DNA of 64,000 nucleotides, from the NCBI RefSeq assembly GCF_019320115.1, contig NC_089587.1, positions 106,441,158 through 106,505,157 of the forward strand. Reading direction: 5' to 3'. The position numbers were made by a program, and so were the translations under genes. The stretch comes from Miscanthus floridulus. Lineage: Eukaryota; Streptophyta; Magnoliopsida; Poales; Poaceae. Positions 35,263 to 46,794 of this stretch are shown here, in pieces (positions within the stretch are counted from its first letter, which is position 1; the number at the start of each line of letters is the position of its first letter). The notes beneath the pieces were generated by a model. It did no database searches and was not told the origin of the DNA. It saw only the letters and a list, made by a program, of their open reading frames with translations.

Positions 35263-37440
35263 CGCTGGCACATGCAACTATAATGTCCACGTCAGCGAAA
35301 CACATAAGCATCTACTAATCGCAGCAACGTGCGGGTTATTGCTTCTAGTATATATGATCATCGACGCACCGGATTCGGCCATCAACGGCCGCTGTACCGA
35401 TTCCGAAGTCCAAACCGACGACGCATCTACTACATAGACCGATCGTGTCACCGGAAAACGAACTGACGGCGACGCGGCGGGCCAATGGGCGGGACCCCGT
35501 GCTCTCATATGGCGCGCGAGGCGCCGACATTGCCGTGCGCCTGCCGGCCTACCTCGCGGAACGTGTGGTAGCCCGCCGCTCAGTCGGCGCGTCGTACAGT
35601 AACGCTATAATCACCGATTGCCCCTGCTTACGACGGCTTATCGGTTCGGTCGGAGTAGAGCGGCGAGTAGTACGTTGCGCTGCGAGCTCTATGGTGGCGC
35701 CGCATTGCCACGCCACACGGGGCAGAACTAGCGCGCGCGTATCAGCAAGTTGGATGAGGGCGGCGGAGCGCGCCGGGAGATGGCGACGGGACGAGCCGGC
35801 GGCCACCTGGCCGTCGCGGTCGCGCATGCGTCGACATGACAAAAATCGGGGGTAGCCGTGCGACGTATGGCCAGGGGCGGCCCGTCCGTCCGGCTCCGGC
35901 GGGGGCGTCGTCGACGTCCTGTGCGACGATGTGTCAATCAATTTTGTGAAATAGTAAAACGTGTGCAAGTTGCAACTAGGAACGCAGGGTCTCGTAGATG
36001 CCGAGGTACCTGCATTTTCGCCATCTTCCTCCGTGCGTGTTTTCAATTCGTTTTCACTGCCCGGCCGGCCAGCGTACGAGACCACACAAAATGACGTTAC
36101 CGTGGGACAAACGAAAACTGTGGTTCGGTTCTAGAGGGGTCGCGAGCTCTCGGCCGGGCGTCGTGACGAGCTCGGTGACGCCGACGTCAGTACGGCCGCC
36201 GTCGAGCTATCAGCTATCAGCGAATGCAGTTCTAGAATGGAGCTTTCGTGCTACAGGAACAACCTGTTCACCAGGACGGCGCGAAGAAGAAGCCGCTTCT
36301 GCTGGCCGTTTGTCTTGTACGGCCGAATCGCAGGTACTGTGCAGTGTGCACTGAGTTGAGGAAACCGAGAATGGGTCATGGATTAATTAGTTATCTCCGG
36401 TTCTCTTGTCTTTGAGCTGTAAACGATTGCAGATTGACTAGTAAGCTTCAACCGTCTGGTGGGATTTGGCAATAACGAAAGGACACAATTATGCCACAGC
36501 GGGTCAAGCAACAGCACAGCTCGTGACCCCGCGTCTTCTACCTCAGTGCCCTTTCTCCCCTACCTCCGCCTCCTCCACCGCTGCCCCGGCGTCCACCTCC
36601 CGCCCCTGCCGCTCCGCCCCGCCCTCCCCTCCCCTAACCCCAGGGCACCGGCGAGCTCTGCCGTCCTCGTCCTCGCCCCGCCACTGCTCCCGTTCCTTAC
36701 CCCCCCACCCTAACCACAGCAGCTCGCCGGCAAGCACTGTCGCGACACCCCGGCTGCCAACCCTGTCCAACTGGGTCCCCCGTTGCCATGCTCGCCGTCC
36801 TTCAACCTGCCACCACCGTCGTGTCGTGTCCGCCTTCCTCTGAACCCCCTTCTAGAGATGAAAAAATAGTTTATTTTTCACTTCAGTCCATTTAAATTGA
36901 GAGAAATTGAGTTTATCCAAACAACTACGAAAGGGTACAATATATTTTGTGTTGAGTACATAATTTTTATTAGGGCACTATCCGTAACTTCGTCCGGTTA
37001 AAAGTCCATTGGCTAGTCTGTCAAGTCAAGGTACTTGTGCGGATGCCCACGTGTTTATGTGAATGTTTATGTTTTATTATGTTTCATTAGTAAAAAAAAA
37101 GGATATTAACCAATAACGTTTTAAGTCATACATATACACGCCGCTTATCACAAATGAATGATGATTTAGAATTGTCTTAAGAGCATCTCCAAAAGTCTCG
37201 CTTAAACTCACTTTCTAAATCATCATTTGGAGAGCCATATAAATAAAAAAAATCGTTCTCTCTATCTTTCCACCCTCTAATAACTCATATATATCTTGTG
37301 CGCAATGTATAGAGTTAGTTCCGCTCTTTATCTTTGGCTAGCCAAAGGTTTTTAGTGTACATTTACGGTGTAACTTAAGTTCCATTCTTTGCAAAGGCAT
37401 CCGCTTAGTTTGGCTACCAAGGGCGTGTCCGAACTCCGAA
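35263..37440. other. Low-repeat DNA with CpG-rich blocks, no gene identified
   Basis: 35360-36330 is unusually CpG-rich for this window, and 36480-36840 is pyrimidine- and C-rich. ORFs there (for example 35445-35855 plus and 35549-36085 minus) are open on both strands and show no known domain. A phrase at about 37180 (GAGCATCTCCAAAAG) resembles a MITE end. I cannot support a gene model. Confidence 0.55.
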
Positions 37441-37720
37441 CGGCTGCACGAGCGGATACAATGAACTTTTGAAGAGACATGTTTGGATGGCCGACTCCAC
37501 TATAGGTGTCTGCATTCGTCCATTTATTTGTATATCCAGATGTTGTATATATTCCCTGCGGACAGGAGCGGATGCAATAAACTTTTGAAGAGACATGTTT
37601 TGTATATCCAGATGTTGTATCTACTCCCGCGGGCAGGAGCGGATGCAATAAACTTTTGAAGAGACATGTTTGGATTGCCGGTTCCACTGTAGTTATCTGC
37701 ATTCGTCCGTGTATTTGTTA
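37441..37720. repeat. Local repeats around a GGAGCGGATGCAATAAAC unit
   Basis: The unit (G)GAGCGGAT(G/A)CAAT(A/G)AACTTTTGAAGAGACATG (first bases given) recurs three times, at about 37450, 37567 and 37639. GTATATCCAGATGTTGTAT occurs twice between them, and a TCTGCATTCGTCC(A/G)T phrase occurs twice. Confidence 0.8.
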
Positions 37721-38186
37721 TATCTATTCATACGCTTGATTTGAGCTTCACTTACCCCTTACGAAGGCACATACAGCTTACCCCTGTGAACACGAAGAAT
37801 AGCGTCGTTAAATTCTTAAATAAAATTTAGGAAAAATATGAGCACCCGTATTAAGTCGAGGACTTGAATATAGATGAACATGTTCCATCACAAGAAAACC
37901 AACCAGTTAAGCTAAGCTCAATTCGTCCGTACCCCTAGGTGACTTATTAGTTAGATTGAATCAAGCGCACGTTTATATGCAGTTTCGTTGATATATTCAT
38001 TTTCGATGAGATATTTTTTCGAAAGAGATTCTCGATGAAATATAAACGCTCATATTGTGTACAATACTCTCGATCATGGATTTGGCAAGTTTAGTTCAAC
38101 CTGAAGGTCTCTCTATAAGTTTTCTCTTTAGATAATGGAAAAAGTTTCTAGCTTTTCTACGACCACACAGCCAAATATAATACGAT

Positions 38187-39271
38187 AATGCTCCAATTAA
38201 GACGTCTGGACGAACGGACGCCTCACTCTGCTCACTCCCGCACCTAATCCCTCGCTTACTCCTCCCTTCCATGCTCGCGCCCCGCCCACCCCGACGTGCA
38301 ACCATGGCTGCCTCCCTGGCCGGCGGCGGCGCCCTCACCCACCTCGGTGTGCGCCCTCCCCCACCCCGGCGTCCTCCTCCCCTACCCTGGTAGCTCGACC
38401 CCCACCCCGGCGACATCCATGGAAGTGGCGCGGCAGTCTTGCAGGGGAGTGGGCGGCTCTCCACCACCCTGGCGCGGCGCCCTCCCCACCCCCAGCGGCA
38501 CCCTCTCTCACCCCGACGACTGAGCTCCCCCACCCCGGCGGCGCTAAGCCAAGCCCGGTACTGGTGGCGCTGGTGACGATGGTGCTCGTGCGCAGCCGCT
38601 CGACGCCATCTCCGACCCCGTCAACCGAAATCAACCGGCCTAGCCTTTCTCTCCCATATGTTGCATATGCATATATGTTTCTAGTGTTTCAGAAGTTTCA
38701 GATATATGTTGCAATTATTTCATATGGATATTGCAAAAGTAGATCAGGGGATGTTGTATATGTTGCAATTGTTTCAGAGGCATGTTGCAAGTGTATGTTT
38801 CGAGTGTTTCATATGTTTCAGAGATATGTTTCATCTGCATTCCCCGGACGCATATTGCAAGTGTGTGTTATCTGGATGTTGCATATGTTTCATGCATACG
38901 TTGCATGTGTTTTAATTGGATGTTGCGTATGGTTGCAATGGTTTTCAAGTGTTTTCAAGTGTTTTAGAAGCATGTTTCAAGGGTTTCAACTGTCTTCATA
39001 CGTATGTTGCAACTGTTGTATTTGGATGTTCCAAAAGTAGATCAGGTGTTGCATCTCCCCTACCCACCTTCTGCTGCAACGTCTCGGTCTGTCCTCCTCC
39101 TGGCGCTAGCAAGGCATCCATACGACGCCACGGCTGGGTCCCTCCGAATCGGAGGCGCCGCACCCCTCCCCTTCTTTTCGCTTGGGCAGCACGGGCCCCG
39201 CGTGGAGCGCGCAAACGGAGTGCAGTGCATGGGTGTCTGTCAGGACGTCCGGGCGCTAGCACTACCGAATC
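38187..39271. mobile_element. Non-autonomous Mutator-like element
   Basis: The 9-bp direct repeat TAATACGAT flanks it at 38178-38186 and 39272-39280, matching the usual Mutator target duplication size. Near the ends lie degenerate inverted sequences: left AATGCTCCAATTAAGACGTC and, reading in from the right, TAGTGCTAGCGCCCGGACGTC (ends similar, middle diverged). The inside has C-rich CACCCCGGCG repeats (38335-38545) and then many TGTTTCA/TGTTGCA words (38655-39050), a texture I associate with Mutator-derived repeats in grasses. It has no transposase. Confidence 0.68.
38655..39050. repeat. Degenerate TGTTTCA/TGTTGCA repeats
   Basis: Roughly 25 irregularly spaced copies of TGTTGCA, TGTTTCA and relatives, in phrases such as CATATGTTGCA and AAGTGTTTTCAAGTG. 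The open frame rich in Cys, Phe and Met (38564-39040) is a by-product of the repeat. Confidence 0.75.
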
Positions 39272-39280
39272 TAATACGAT

Positions 39281-42157
39281 ATGATCTTAAACACAGGGAG
39301 TACGTGATGATAGTGAATCCTATTTCAATTTAAAAACACTGAGACCGATGGAACCACACCGATGGTGAGCCTCATAATCAGGCATTATCTCAGAAGTTGC
39401 TGAAAACTCAAGGTTGATAAACACTGCTCATAAGATCTGGCGGTGGCGGCGACACGTTAACACGCTTGCCTACCGTACCGATGGTCTAGTCCCTGTTCCT
39501 CTTGCCCCAAATCGACGAGAAACTTCATGTGGATCACAAATGCCCTCGATTCGGTGACAAATCGAGCGAAGCAGCTAGTAGGAGCTACCAGTCTAGCACT
39601 GTAGCACGAGGGCATCTCTGGTGGTGCACCGGCAGCGTACGCAAACAGCAGAAACCACATCAAACCGTAACTGTTGTTGTATGTACACATACACTCACGA
39701 TACGAATGCACCTGATTTGACAGCGGCAGTACGTATGGATTCAAATCATCAAGCGGTACATCCGTCGCTGTCCGTGCTCTCCGCCCGCGCCGGCCGTCAA
39801 CGCCATCACGGTGTCGATCAGGACTAATATTCTCGTGTAGCAGGAAAGCCATTGCTTGTCCTGGTAGGGGTGTAGATTGAAAGAATGATTTCGCTGATAC
39901 TTGGATGAAGCATGGGGCCTTTGTCAGCTCGGGACCATCTGGTCCTTGGGGACAGGCCCGAGTATGGTTAGCGCTAATCATCATTAGCAAACCTCTGATA
40001 AGTGATAACACATTATTTTGCTAACTGATCACTAATTAATTCAGTCTAACAATCTCATTTGATCAGTCATCCTCGTAATCTTCGCCCAGCCATCCTTCAA
40101 TTCAACTATTTTGATAACTCCTCAAAAACCCGTTGGAAAAAAAATATATGAGAAATTGAAGTATTTGCTATGTGGCCAATTCAACTATTTTGATAACTCC
40201 TCAAAAACACAATGGGAAAAAATATATGAGAAATTGAAGTATTTACGATGTGGCTGAAACTCCTTTAAAACTCAGTTGAAAAATAAGAAGAAAATGTTGC
40301 TATATGAGTCTATGTAACATTTTTTTTGGTGGAAACCTATGTAACTTTTTATAACTTGAAGTGTCAAATTTATTTTACACCAACTGGAATTGTTAAACAC
40401 CTAGATTTGGAATCAGAGAGAGCAAAATTTATGAAACTAAAGCTTTAATTTGTCGAAAATGGAGCATTGTTTATTGCAACCTGGATAATTGAGTTTTTTT
40501 TCTCTTATGCTCCATTCATTATATGGATTTTTTTTTTTTTTTTGCTTTTCAAATTAATTGTAACCTCCGTCCTTGAAATTATTATTACCTTGATTGACCA
40601 TTTTTTCCCGGCATGATGATTGTAGCAGCGCAAATCCAATGGAGGAGGCTTGGGGACTCCACCTTTCACTTGGTTGCCTAACTGCATTTACTCGAGCTAC
40701 CAATATTTAATCTGCCACAACATTATAAAAATAATGGCTTACAGAAAAATGCAACCTGAACATCCATATTATATGGTTTCTCCTTCCCTCTGATGTTAGA
40801 ATTCTTATATGCAAATCTGGAAGGTGTTGAAAATTCAAACTATGATAATTATAATGACTGGATATTTGTGAGACTGCTATTGAGAGATGATACCGAATCA
40901 CATTATTACTAATTAGAGGTCCATGTTAATCCTCTTGAGATATGCTAGAAAATAAGAAGTCTATTTTTAAAAAATAAAATATAAATATTCAACCATCGAT
41001 TCAATAGACTCTAATCACCATTGACATCAATTGTTGTTGGTTATGTTTTGTTTTCTAAGATGTTATCCACAAATGCCGTTATGAAAAATAACACAAAGAA
41101 AGCCCTCCTAAATTTGGATCTAAACTACCCACCTATCCCATTGCAAAATATAAACTAAAGTAACCGCCAAAATTTACATGTAGACCACACACATATGTCA
41201 TTACCAAAGATAATCTAGATAACCATTTAAATTTAAATGTAATTTACCTACCTCTTCCATTATAAAATATATCATCAAATTTACTAGACTACCAACATCC
41301 ACTATTACGGAATCAAATAGCCATAAAGTATTCCTACATATTCTTCTAAATATCCACTTCTAGCACCGTAGTATATTTTAGACTAGTTCAGAGTAAACAT
41401 ACACGATGTGTGCTATCATGCAGCATGAGTAATGAATATTTTTTTGATAGAGAACCTTTAACCTCCAAAACATTGAACGAATGTTTATGTCATTATAGTA
41501 ACTAAGAGTGGTCTAAGACCTAGAATCTACTTTGTAATAAAATATGAAATGACACTTTTGAATAATAGTTGCAATAAGCATTAGAGTTTCAACTTAAAAT
41601 ATGGATAGAAAAATTGCAAGTACTAATAAGAACAAAATTGGTAAGCTAAAACATAGATTCATAACATCACGACACATAGACCACAACAAGAACTAACATA
41701 TAGAGTAATCGGTAAACCTATCACAGCCTAGTAGATATCACAGAGTATCTCAAAAAATAACAGAGATAAGCAATTTTAAATTGTTATAGATACTAAATGT
41801 ATCCACATTTACTATCTATGTCTAATAAGATTCTAGCCCATGCAGACTTTAGATTTCATGGCCCATCTAGACTGCAACAAACATGGTACATAGATTTCCT
41901 TTCACATAAATTTGAGATTATCGGAATTTTAATCTAAAAAATATTTATTATGTATTGTCCACTCATTAAAGCAAAGACATTGAAATACATCAAATTCCAT
42001 AATTCGTGTTAAGCCTACACATATAGACTGCAATCACCTATACCTTGATCTGGCTCCACTTCCACTACAATGAGCTTTCACCTGAAAACTCTCAAATAAT
42101 AGTGTTTCGATATCAATAGTCAGTGGGTTTTGTTAGATTTATCTAGCTATTTTCAGT
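39281..42157. other. AT-rich intergenic DNA, no gene identified
   Basis: The one long frame (39457-40011, minus, 184 codons) has no motif I recognise and ordinary non-coding composition. A poly-T run is at about 40527-40544, and a 79-bp tandem duplication is at 40098-40254. From 40900 the sequence is AT-rich with no element ends that I could place. Confidence 0.6.
40098..40254. repeat. Tandem duplication of a 79-bp unit
   Basis: CAATTCAACTATTTTGATAA starts at 40098 and again at 40177. The two units run through GTATTT(GC/AC)...ATGTGGC with few changes. Confidence 0.92.
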
Positions 42158-42280
42158 GGGTTTTGTTAGATTTATCTGGCTATTTTCAACCTAACCAAAC
42201 ACCACTATAATGGACATGCCAGATGACAAGGAGGTGGTGTGGCCCAGGTTGGTTGTAAGGAAGTTCCACCCTTAGTTCTA

Positions 42281-42416
42281 TTCCCTCCATTTCAAATTAT
42301 AAGTTGTTTGTTTTTTTTCTACATAGCTTTTGCTATGCACGTAGACATACACTCTGTCTAGATCCATAACAAAAGCTACGTACCTAGAAAAGCCAAAACG
42401 ACTTATAATTTAGAAA
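42281..42416 (-). mobile_element. Stowaway-type MITE in the left arm
   Basis: CCCTCCATTTCAAATTATAA at one end and GACTTATAATTTAGAAA at the other are the classic terminal inverted repeats. The inside has the fold-back AGCTTTTGCTATGCA/TAACAAAAGCTACGT. The homologous copy lies in the right arm, so it predates the inverted duplication. Confidence 0.85.
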
Positions 42417-43099
42417 AACCATCACGACCATGAACTAATTTTTAGAGATAGTTTCTTTGAAGAGAGTAAGGTTAAAATACAGTTCCTAATCTTTTTCCTT
42501 GTTACACATAGGCATCTAATTAAATTTATGAAAATACGGTTTCAACCCACTAAATTTTTCAAATGGTTTATGAGGTGTCCCAGGTTGTTATCCCCTCGCT
42601 TACGTTACATGCCAATTGTGCGGTGAGTTGTCACCTCATTTATGCCCCTCTTCTTGTCTTTAATTGCATCCATGACCGGCTGGATGACGCCACTATATTG
42701 TATCTTCTCATGCATGAAGAGGGAAATGTCTAGGTGACTATGCTAGCACATAGTCAGCATGCCACGTAGACGAGGAGATAATGATATGAAGACTAGGACT
42801 TGTCTTGAATTACTTAACACAATTTAGTGCCTTAGAAGTGTATTTCTCGTAAACTTAGGGGCCTGGGTGTAATAGGAGAAAAAGATTTGTGACAAGTGGC
42901 CTTTACACGTCTTGAAATTTATCCACATTTTGTCCCATATATAAAAGAAAGAGTGTATAGCACACTTTTTTTAGGATATATACATTCAGTTACACGCATT
43001 CTTCTTTTTGATTGTAGTACCGTGGACTTAACCATCCATAAGGCCGGTTGGCTTCACGCATGTTTGTGGGCTCGTGGCAACCTTTGCCCACCCCCTTTA

Positions 43100-43239
43100 G
43101 GCCTTGTTTAGATGTTGTCGGATTCACCTTATTCCACATGTGTTATGATAAATTGGGGTGGAATATTTAGTTCAAGTTTCACTCTAATTCACCCCACCCA
43201 TGTGGATTGATGTGAATCTGACTACATCCAAATAAGACC
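43100..43239 (+). mobile_element. Tourist-type MITE (140 bp)
   Basis: GGCCTTGTTTAGATG and CATCCAAATAAGACC are the inverted ends, flanked by TTA target duplications (43097-43099 and 43240-43242), as for PIF/Harbinger MITEs. The right arm has the unoccupied site (complement of TTTAGTATGG, near 45912). Confidence 0.9.
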
Positions 43240-43840
43240 TTAGTACGATGATAGGGCAGAGAACCGTCGCCTAATAGCTGTGCCTAGCATGCTGCTTGCC
43301 ATTTATCTTGCACGTAAGCTCAGCCCCTTGCATGCCCACAAGTAAACTGGACTACCCGTGCACGTAAGCTCTGTGATCCATGCAAACCTGAGTTCATCAT
43401 GCATGCATGACCCGAGGCCACGCGCATAGAGATAGTAGCAAAGATCAGTTACAATAGCATACGTGTGCGTGCATTCTTGATAAATGCATGCATTTTGGCT
43501 TTTGTTTTTCCAAAAGTAGTCTGGCTTTACTATTGTAACAAGATATAAGATCCAAAGAGTTTGATGCAACACTGCACATTGTAGAAATGTTGGCTAGAAG
43601 TCACGTTAGCGCACACTGCCGTGCCGTCGTCGGTCCTGGGACAATGGGATAGACACTGATGATGAACGGCTAGCTGGGCCGGGACTCCAGCAGAAAGCCC
43701 CGTTGTCTGGGTAGCTCCAAACACGGCTGAACTCAGTTGTTGTTGAAGAGTGAGGTGAACCCCAAAGTTCCGTTGTCGTCGCATGCAACCGATCGAAACG
43801 ACACACATAGATGTAATATAAGCTGACAGTGCAAGCAAGC

Positions 43841-45221
43841 ATTATGGACAGGCACGGAAACTCTGAAAGACGTACTGGACTCCCCATGCATGCACGTACA
43901 ACCCCTGTTAGTTGGTTGGCTCCGAACACGGCTGAATCTGAATTCGATGGATTTGTACGAGAAATTGGTTAGATAGTCAGCGTTCATAGTATTTTGTTTA
44001 TCTAATATAAGAAATATAAAATTCTGAAGTTTCCACGAGTATTTTCTATCTGCGAATCAATAACGTAAAACCCTGCCTCTTCAGTGTAAAATCGACATGC
44101 ATAGTCTATCGGTGTACCGTGTACAGTACAGTACAAAAAATGGACCAAGTATAGAATAGTTATTATATTTGGTAGGCGTCGTCAGATGCATCACCCGTTG
44201 TCGTTAGTATATACATTATTACAATGCTTCAATTGTGAAAATGGTTGATGAGACCCGTTGTTAGTATTATTATATATAATGTATACATACATGTTCACTG
44301 CATCACCCGACTTGGAATTCCATGGATGAGTTCATTTCAGTTTGACGCGCATCGTTAGTGTATATATACGTGGCACGTGGTGCAGCTGCGAGGTTACACG
44401 TTGCAAGAACTTTGCTCTTCCTACGAACCCAGCGCTGCCCGGGCGGTCAATGTAAAATCCTACCGGGCTTTTCCTTGAATTCGCATAGAAAACGAAAAAA
44501 AAAAGGACCAAACCTTCATCTCCCTGACACGCATGCAATGCAAATAAGCACTGAGGCTGAGATGAAGCGGGTATCCGGAACTGTTCAGAAATGTCAAGCG
44601 CTGACCGTGGGGTGCCAATCGGTTTTCCTACGCGAAGTCAAACGAGTCTGGACCTGCGTGTACGCACGATCGCCCGAGAGGTGGAAATGGAGAGCCCCGG
44701 ATTTGAAACCGGGGCATGCACCCCGGTATAGAGGCTAGAGTATCTCCAAACCGCACCAGCTCCTGATGCTGCAGACACACGGGGGGACACGCGATTGGCC
44801 CGGAGCTCGTGGCCTGACACTTGGTTGCCCGCGAGCTCGCCACCTGTGGCGGCGAGCGCTCCAGGCTTCAACCGTCAACGGCGAACCAGCACGCAAGGCC
44901 GGGTGTCATAACTTCGTAAACGCCGGGGTGGTGTGCCTGATCCCTCCTTGTAGTTTCTCACCCCCGATGGCATAAGCGATTACGCTCTCGTTTTGACGCG
45001 ATGCATGCTGGCGTGGCGTGGCGTGCACTTGAAACGAAAGGAGGCCGGGGGCGGCTGCGCACCTGGTGGCTGGTGCTGGTGTGGTAACACATGTGTACGT
45101 GGCGTTCCTGGCGAGAAAACAATGCTGCATGTAGGCAGGCATGGCTTTTGGTCCATAAAGGTGAGTAGGTCGCCGCTAAGTTTCCGAACGACCTGCTGTG
45201 TGCAGTGTGCATCTCGGTAAC
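43841..45221. other. Spacer of the inverted duplication
   Basis: About 1.4 kb between the arms. A short hairpin (GCCCCGG-ATTTGAAA-CCGGGGC, 44694-44716) overlaps a second stem (CCGGGG-CATGCA-CCCCGG, 44709-44726). ORFs at 44358-44738 plus and 44906-45233 minus show no recognised domain. A short direct repeat of (C/T)GAACACGGCTGAA links 43925 to the left arm at about 43720. Confidence 0.6.
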
Positions 45222-46525
45222 GCTTGCTTGCATTGTCAGCTTACATCTCTGCGTGTCGTGTGGATCGGCTGCGACAACGGAAGTTTGGATTCACCTCACT
45301 CTTCAACAAGAACCTGATGAGTTCGGCCGTGTTTGGAGCTAGCCAGAAAACGGGGCTTTTCTGCTGGAGTCCCGGCCCAGCCGTTTCATCATCAGTGTCT
45401 ATCCCATTATCTATCCCACGACCGACGACGGCACGGCAGTGCTAACGTGACTTCTAGCGAACATTTCTACGTACAATGTGGAGTGTTGCATGAAACTCTT
45501 TGAATCTTATCTTACAATAGTAAAGCCAGAGTACTTTTGGAAAACAAAACCAAAATGCATTTATCAAGAATGCATGCACGCACACGTATATATATGCTAT
45601 TGTAACTGATCTTGCTATCTATCTCTATGCGTGGCCTCGAGTCATGCATGCATGATGAACTCAGGTTTGCATGGCTTGTTGACGTGGCCAGGAAAGCAGT
45701 ACGTGCACGGGCAGTTTACTTGTGGGCATGCAAGGCGCAGAACTTACGTGCAAGATAAATGGCATGCACCATGCAAAGGATGACAGACGGCCGGGCAGTT
45801 TAATTACTTGTGTGGCCATGAAAGGGTGCAGCTTACGTGCAAGGTAAATGGCAAACTGACAGCATACTAACAGGCACAGGTATTAGGCGACCGTTCTCTG
45901 CCCTATACCATACTAAAGGTGGCGGGCAAAAGGTTGCCACGAGCCCACAAACATGCGTGAAGCCAACCCGGCCTTATGGATGGTTAATTTCACGATACTA
46001 CAAACAAAAGAACAATGCGTGTGACTCCATGGAATATATCCGGCTTAAAAAAGTGTGGTATACACTCTTTCTTTTACATATGGACAAAATGTGGATAAAT
46101 TTCAAGACGTGTAAAGAACACTTGTCACAAATCTTTTGCACCTATTACACCTAGGCCCCTAAGTTTACGAGAAATACACTTTTAAGCCACTAAATTTTGT
46201 TAAGTAATTCAAGAGAAGTCATATCATTATCTCCTCGTCTACGTGGCATGCAAACTATATATGTGCTAGCATAGTCACCTAGACATTCTTGGGAGACCTC
46301 ACAAGAAATGAGGAGGCAACTCACCGCACAATCAGCATGCAACATAAGCAAGGAGATAATAACATGGGAGACCTCTCATCAACCACTTGAAAATTTTAGT
46401 GGGTTCAAATTGTATTTTCGTAAATTTAGAGGCCTACATGTAACAACAAAAAGGATTAGGAACTATATTTTATCTTTACTCTCTTCAAAGAAACTAACTC
46501 TAAGAATTAGTTCGTGGTCGTGATG

Positions 46526-46662
46526 TATTCCAAACTATAAGTCGTTTTGGCTTTGCTAGGTACATAGCTTTTGCTATGCATCTAGACAGAGCGTATACCT
46601 AGGTGTATAACAAAAGCTATGTAGAGAAAATAAACGGCTTATAATTTAGAATAGAGGGAGTA
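46526..46662 (+). mobile_element. Stowaway-type MITE in the right arm
   Basis: TATTCCAAACTATAAGTCG...ATAATTTAGAATAGAGGGAG terminal inverted repeats, with the fold-back core TAGCTTTTGCTATGCA/TAACAAAAGCTATGT. It is the counterpart of the MITE at 42281-42416. Its last bases are the first bases of the window in the left copy. Confidence 0.87.
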
Positions 46663-46704
46663 GTACTAAGGGTGGAACTTCCTTAGAACCAACCTGGGCC
46701 ATAG

Positions 46705-46722
46705 CCCCCCCCCCCCCCCCCC
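46705..46722. repeat. Poly-C tract (18 C)
   Basis: Counterpart of the 20-C run at 61-80. Confidence 0.95.
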
Positions 46723-46794
46723 ATCCTTGTCATTTGATATGACCATTATCGGTGTTTGGTTAGGTTTAAAATAGCCAGGTAAATCTAACAAAAT

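Larger units (their letters stand above)
42158..43840 (+). repeat. Left arm of a large inverted duplication
   Basis: Its reverse complement matches 45222-46794 over nearly its whole length. Examples are CGCATGTTTGTGGGCTCGTG near 43062 against its complement near 45945, and AAATTTATCCACATTTTGTC near 42915 against its complement near 46090. Identity looks like 80-90% by eye, with indels. It contains a Stowaway MITE shared with the other arm and a Tourist MITE not shared. No protein-coding sequence is recognised. Confidence 0.92.
45222..46794 (-). repeat. Right arm of a large inverted duplication
   Basis: Inverted partner of 42158-43840. Its outer 147 bp are also the first bases of the right copy of the direct duplication, so positions 1-150 of the window are probably the same arm end in the left copy. 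It has several RY-like CATGCATG words shared with the partner arm. Confidence 0.92.

Noticed and set aside
36459..36843. Pro/Ser-rich ORFs of 84 and 125 codons
   Set aside because: They come from a C-rich low-complexity block and overlap in different frames.
38564..39040. 158-codon Cys/Phe-rich ORF
   Set aside because: It is a translation of the TGTTTCA/TGTTGCA repeats in a non-autonomous element.
39457..40011. 184-codon minus-strand ORF as a host gene exon
   Set aside because: No recognised motif, splice context or supporting neighbour; composition looks non-coding.
42158..46794. The inverted duplication as terminal repeats of one DNA transposon
   Set aside because: No target duplication was found at the outer edges, the arms carry an older MITE, and no transposase lies in the spacer.
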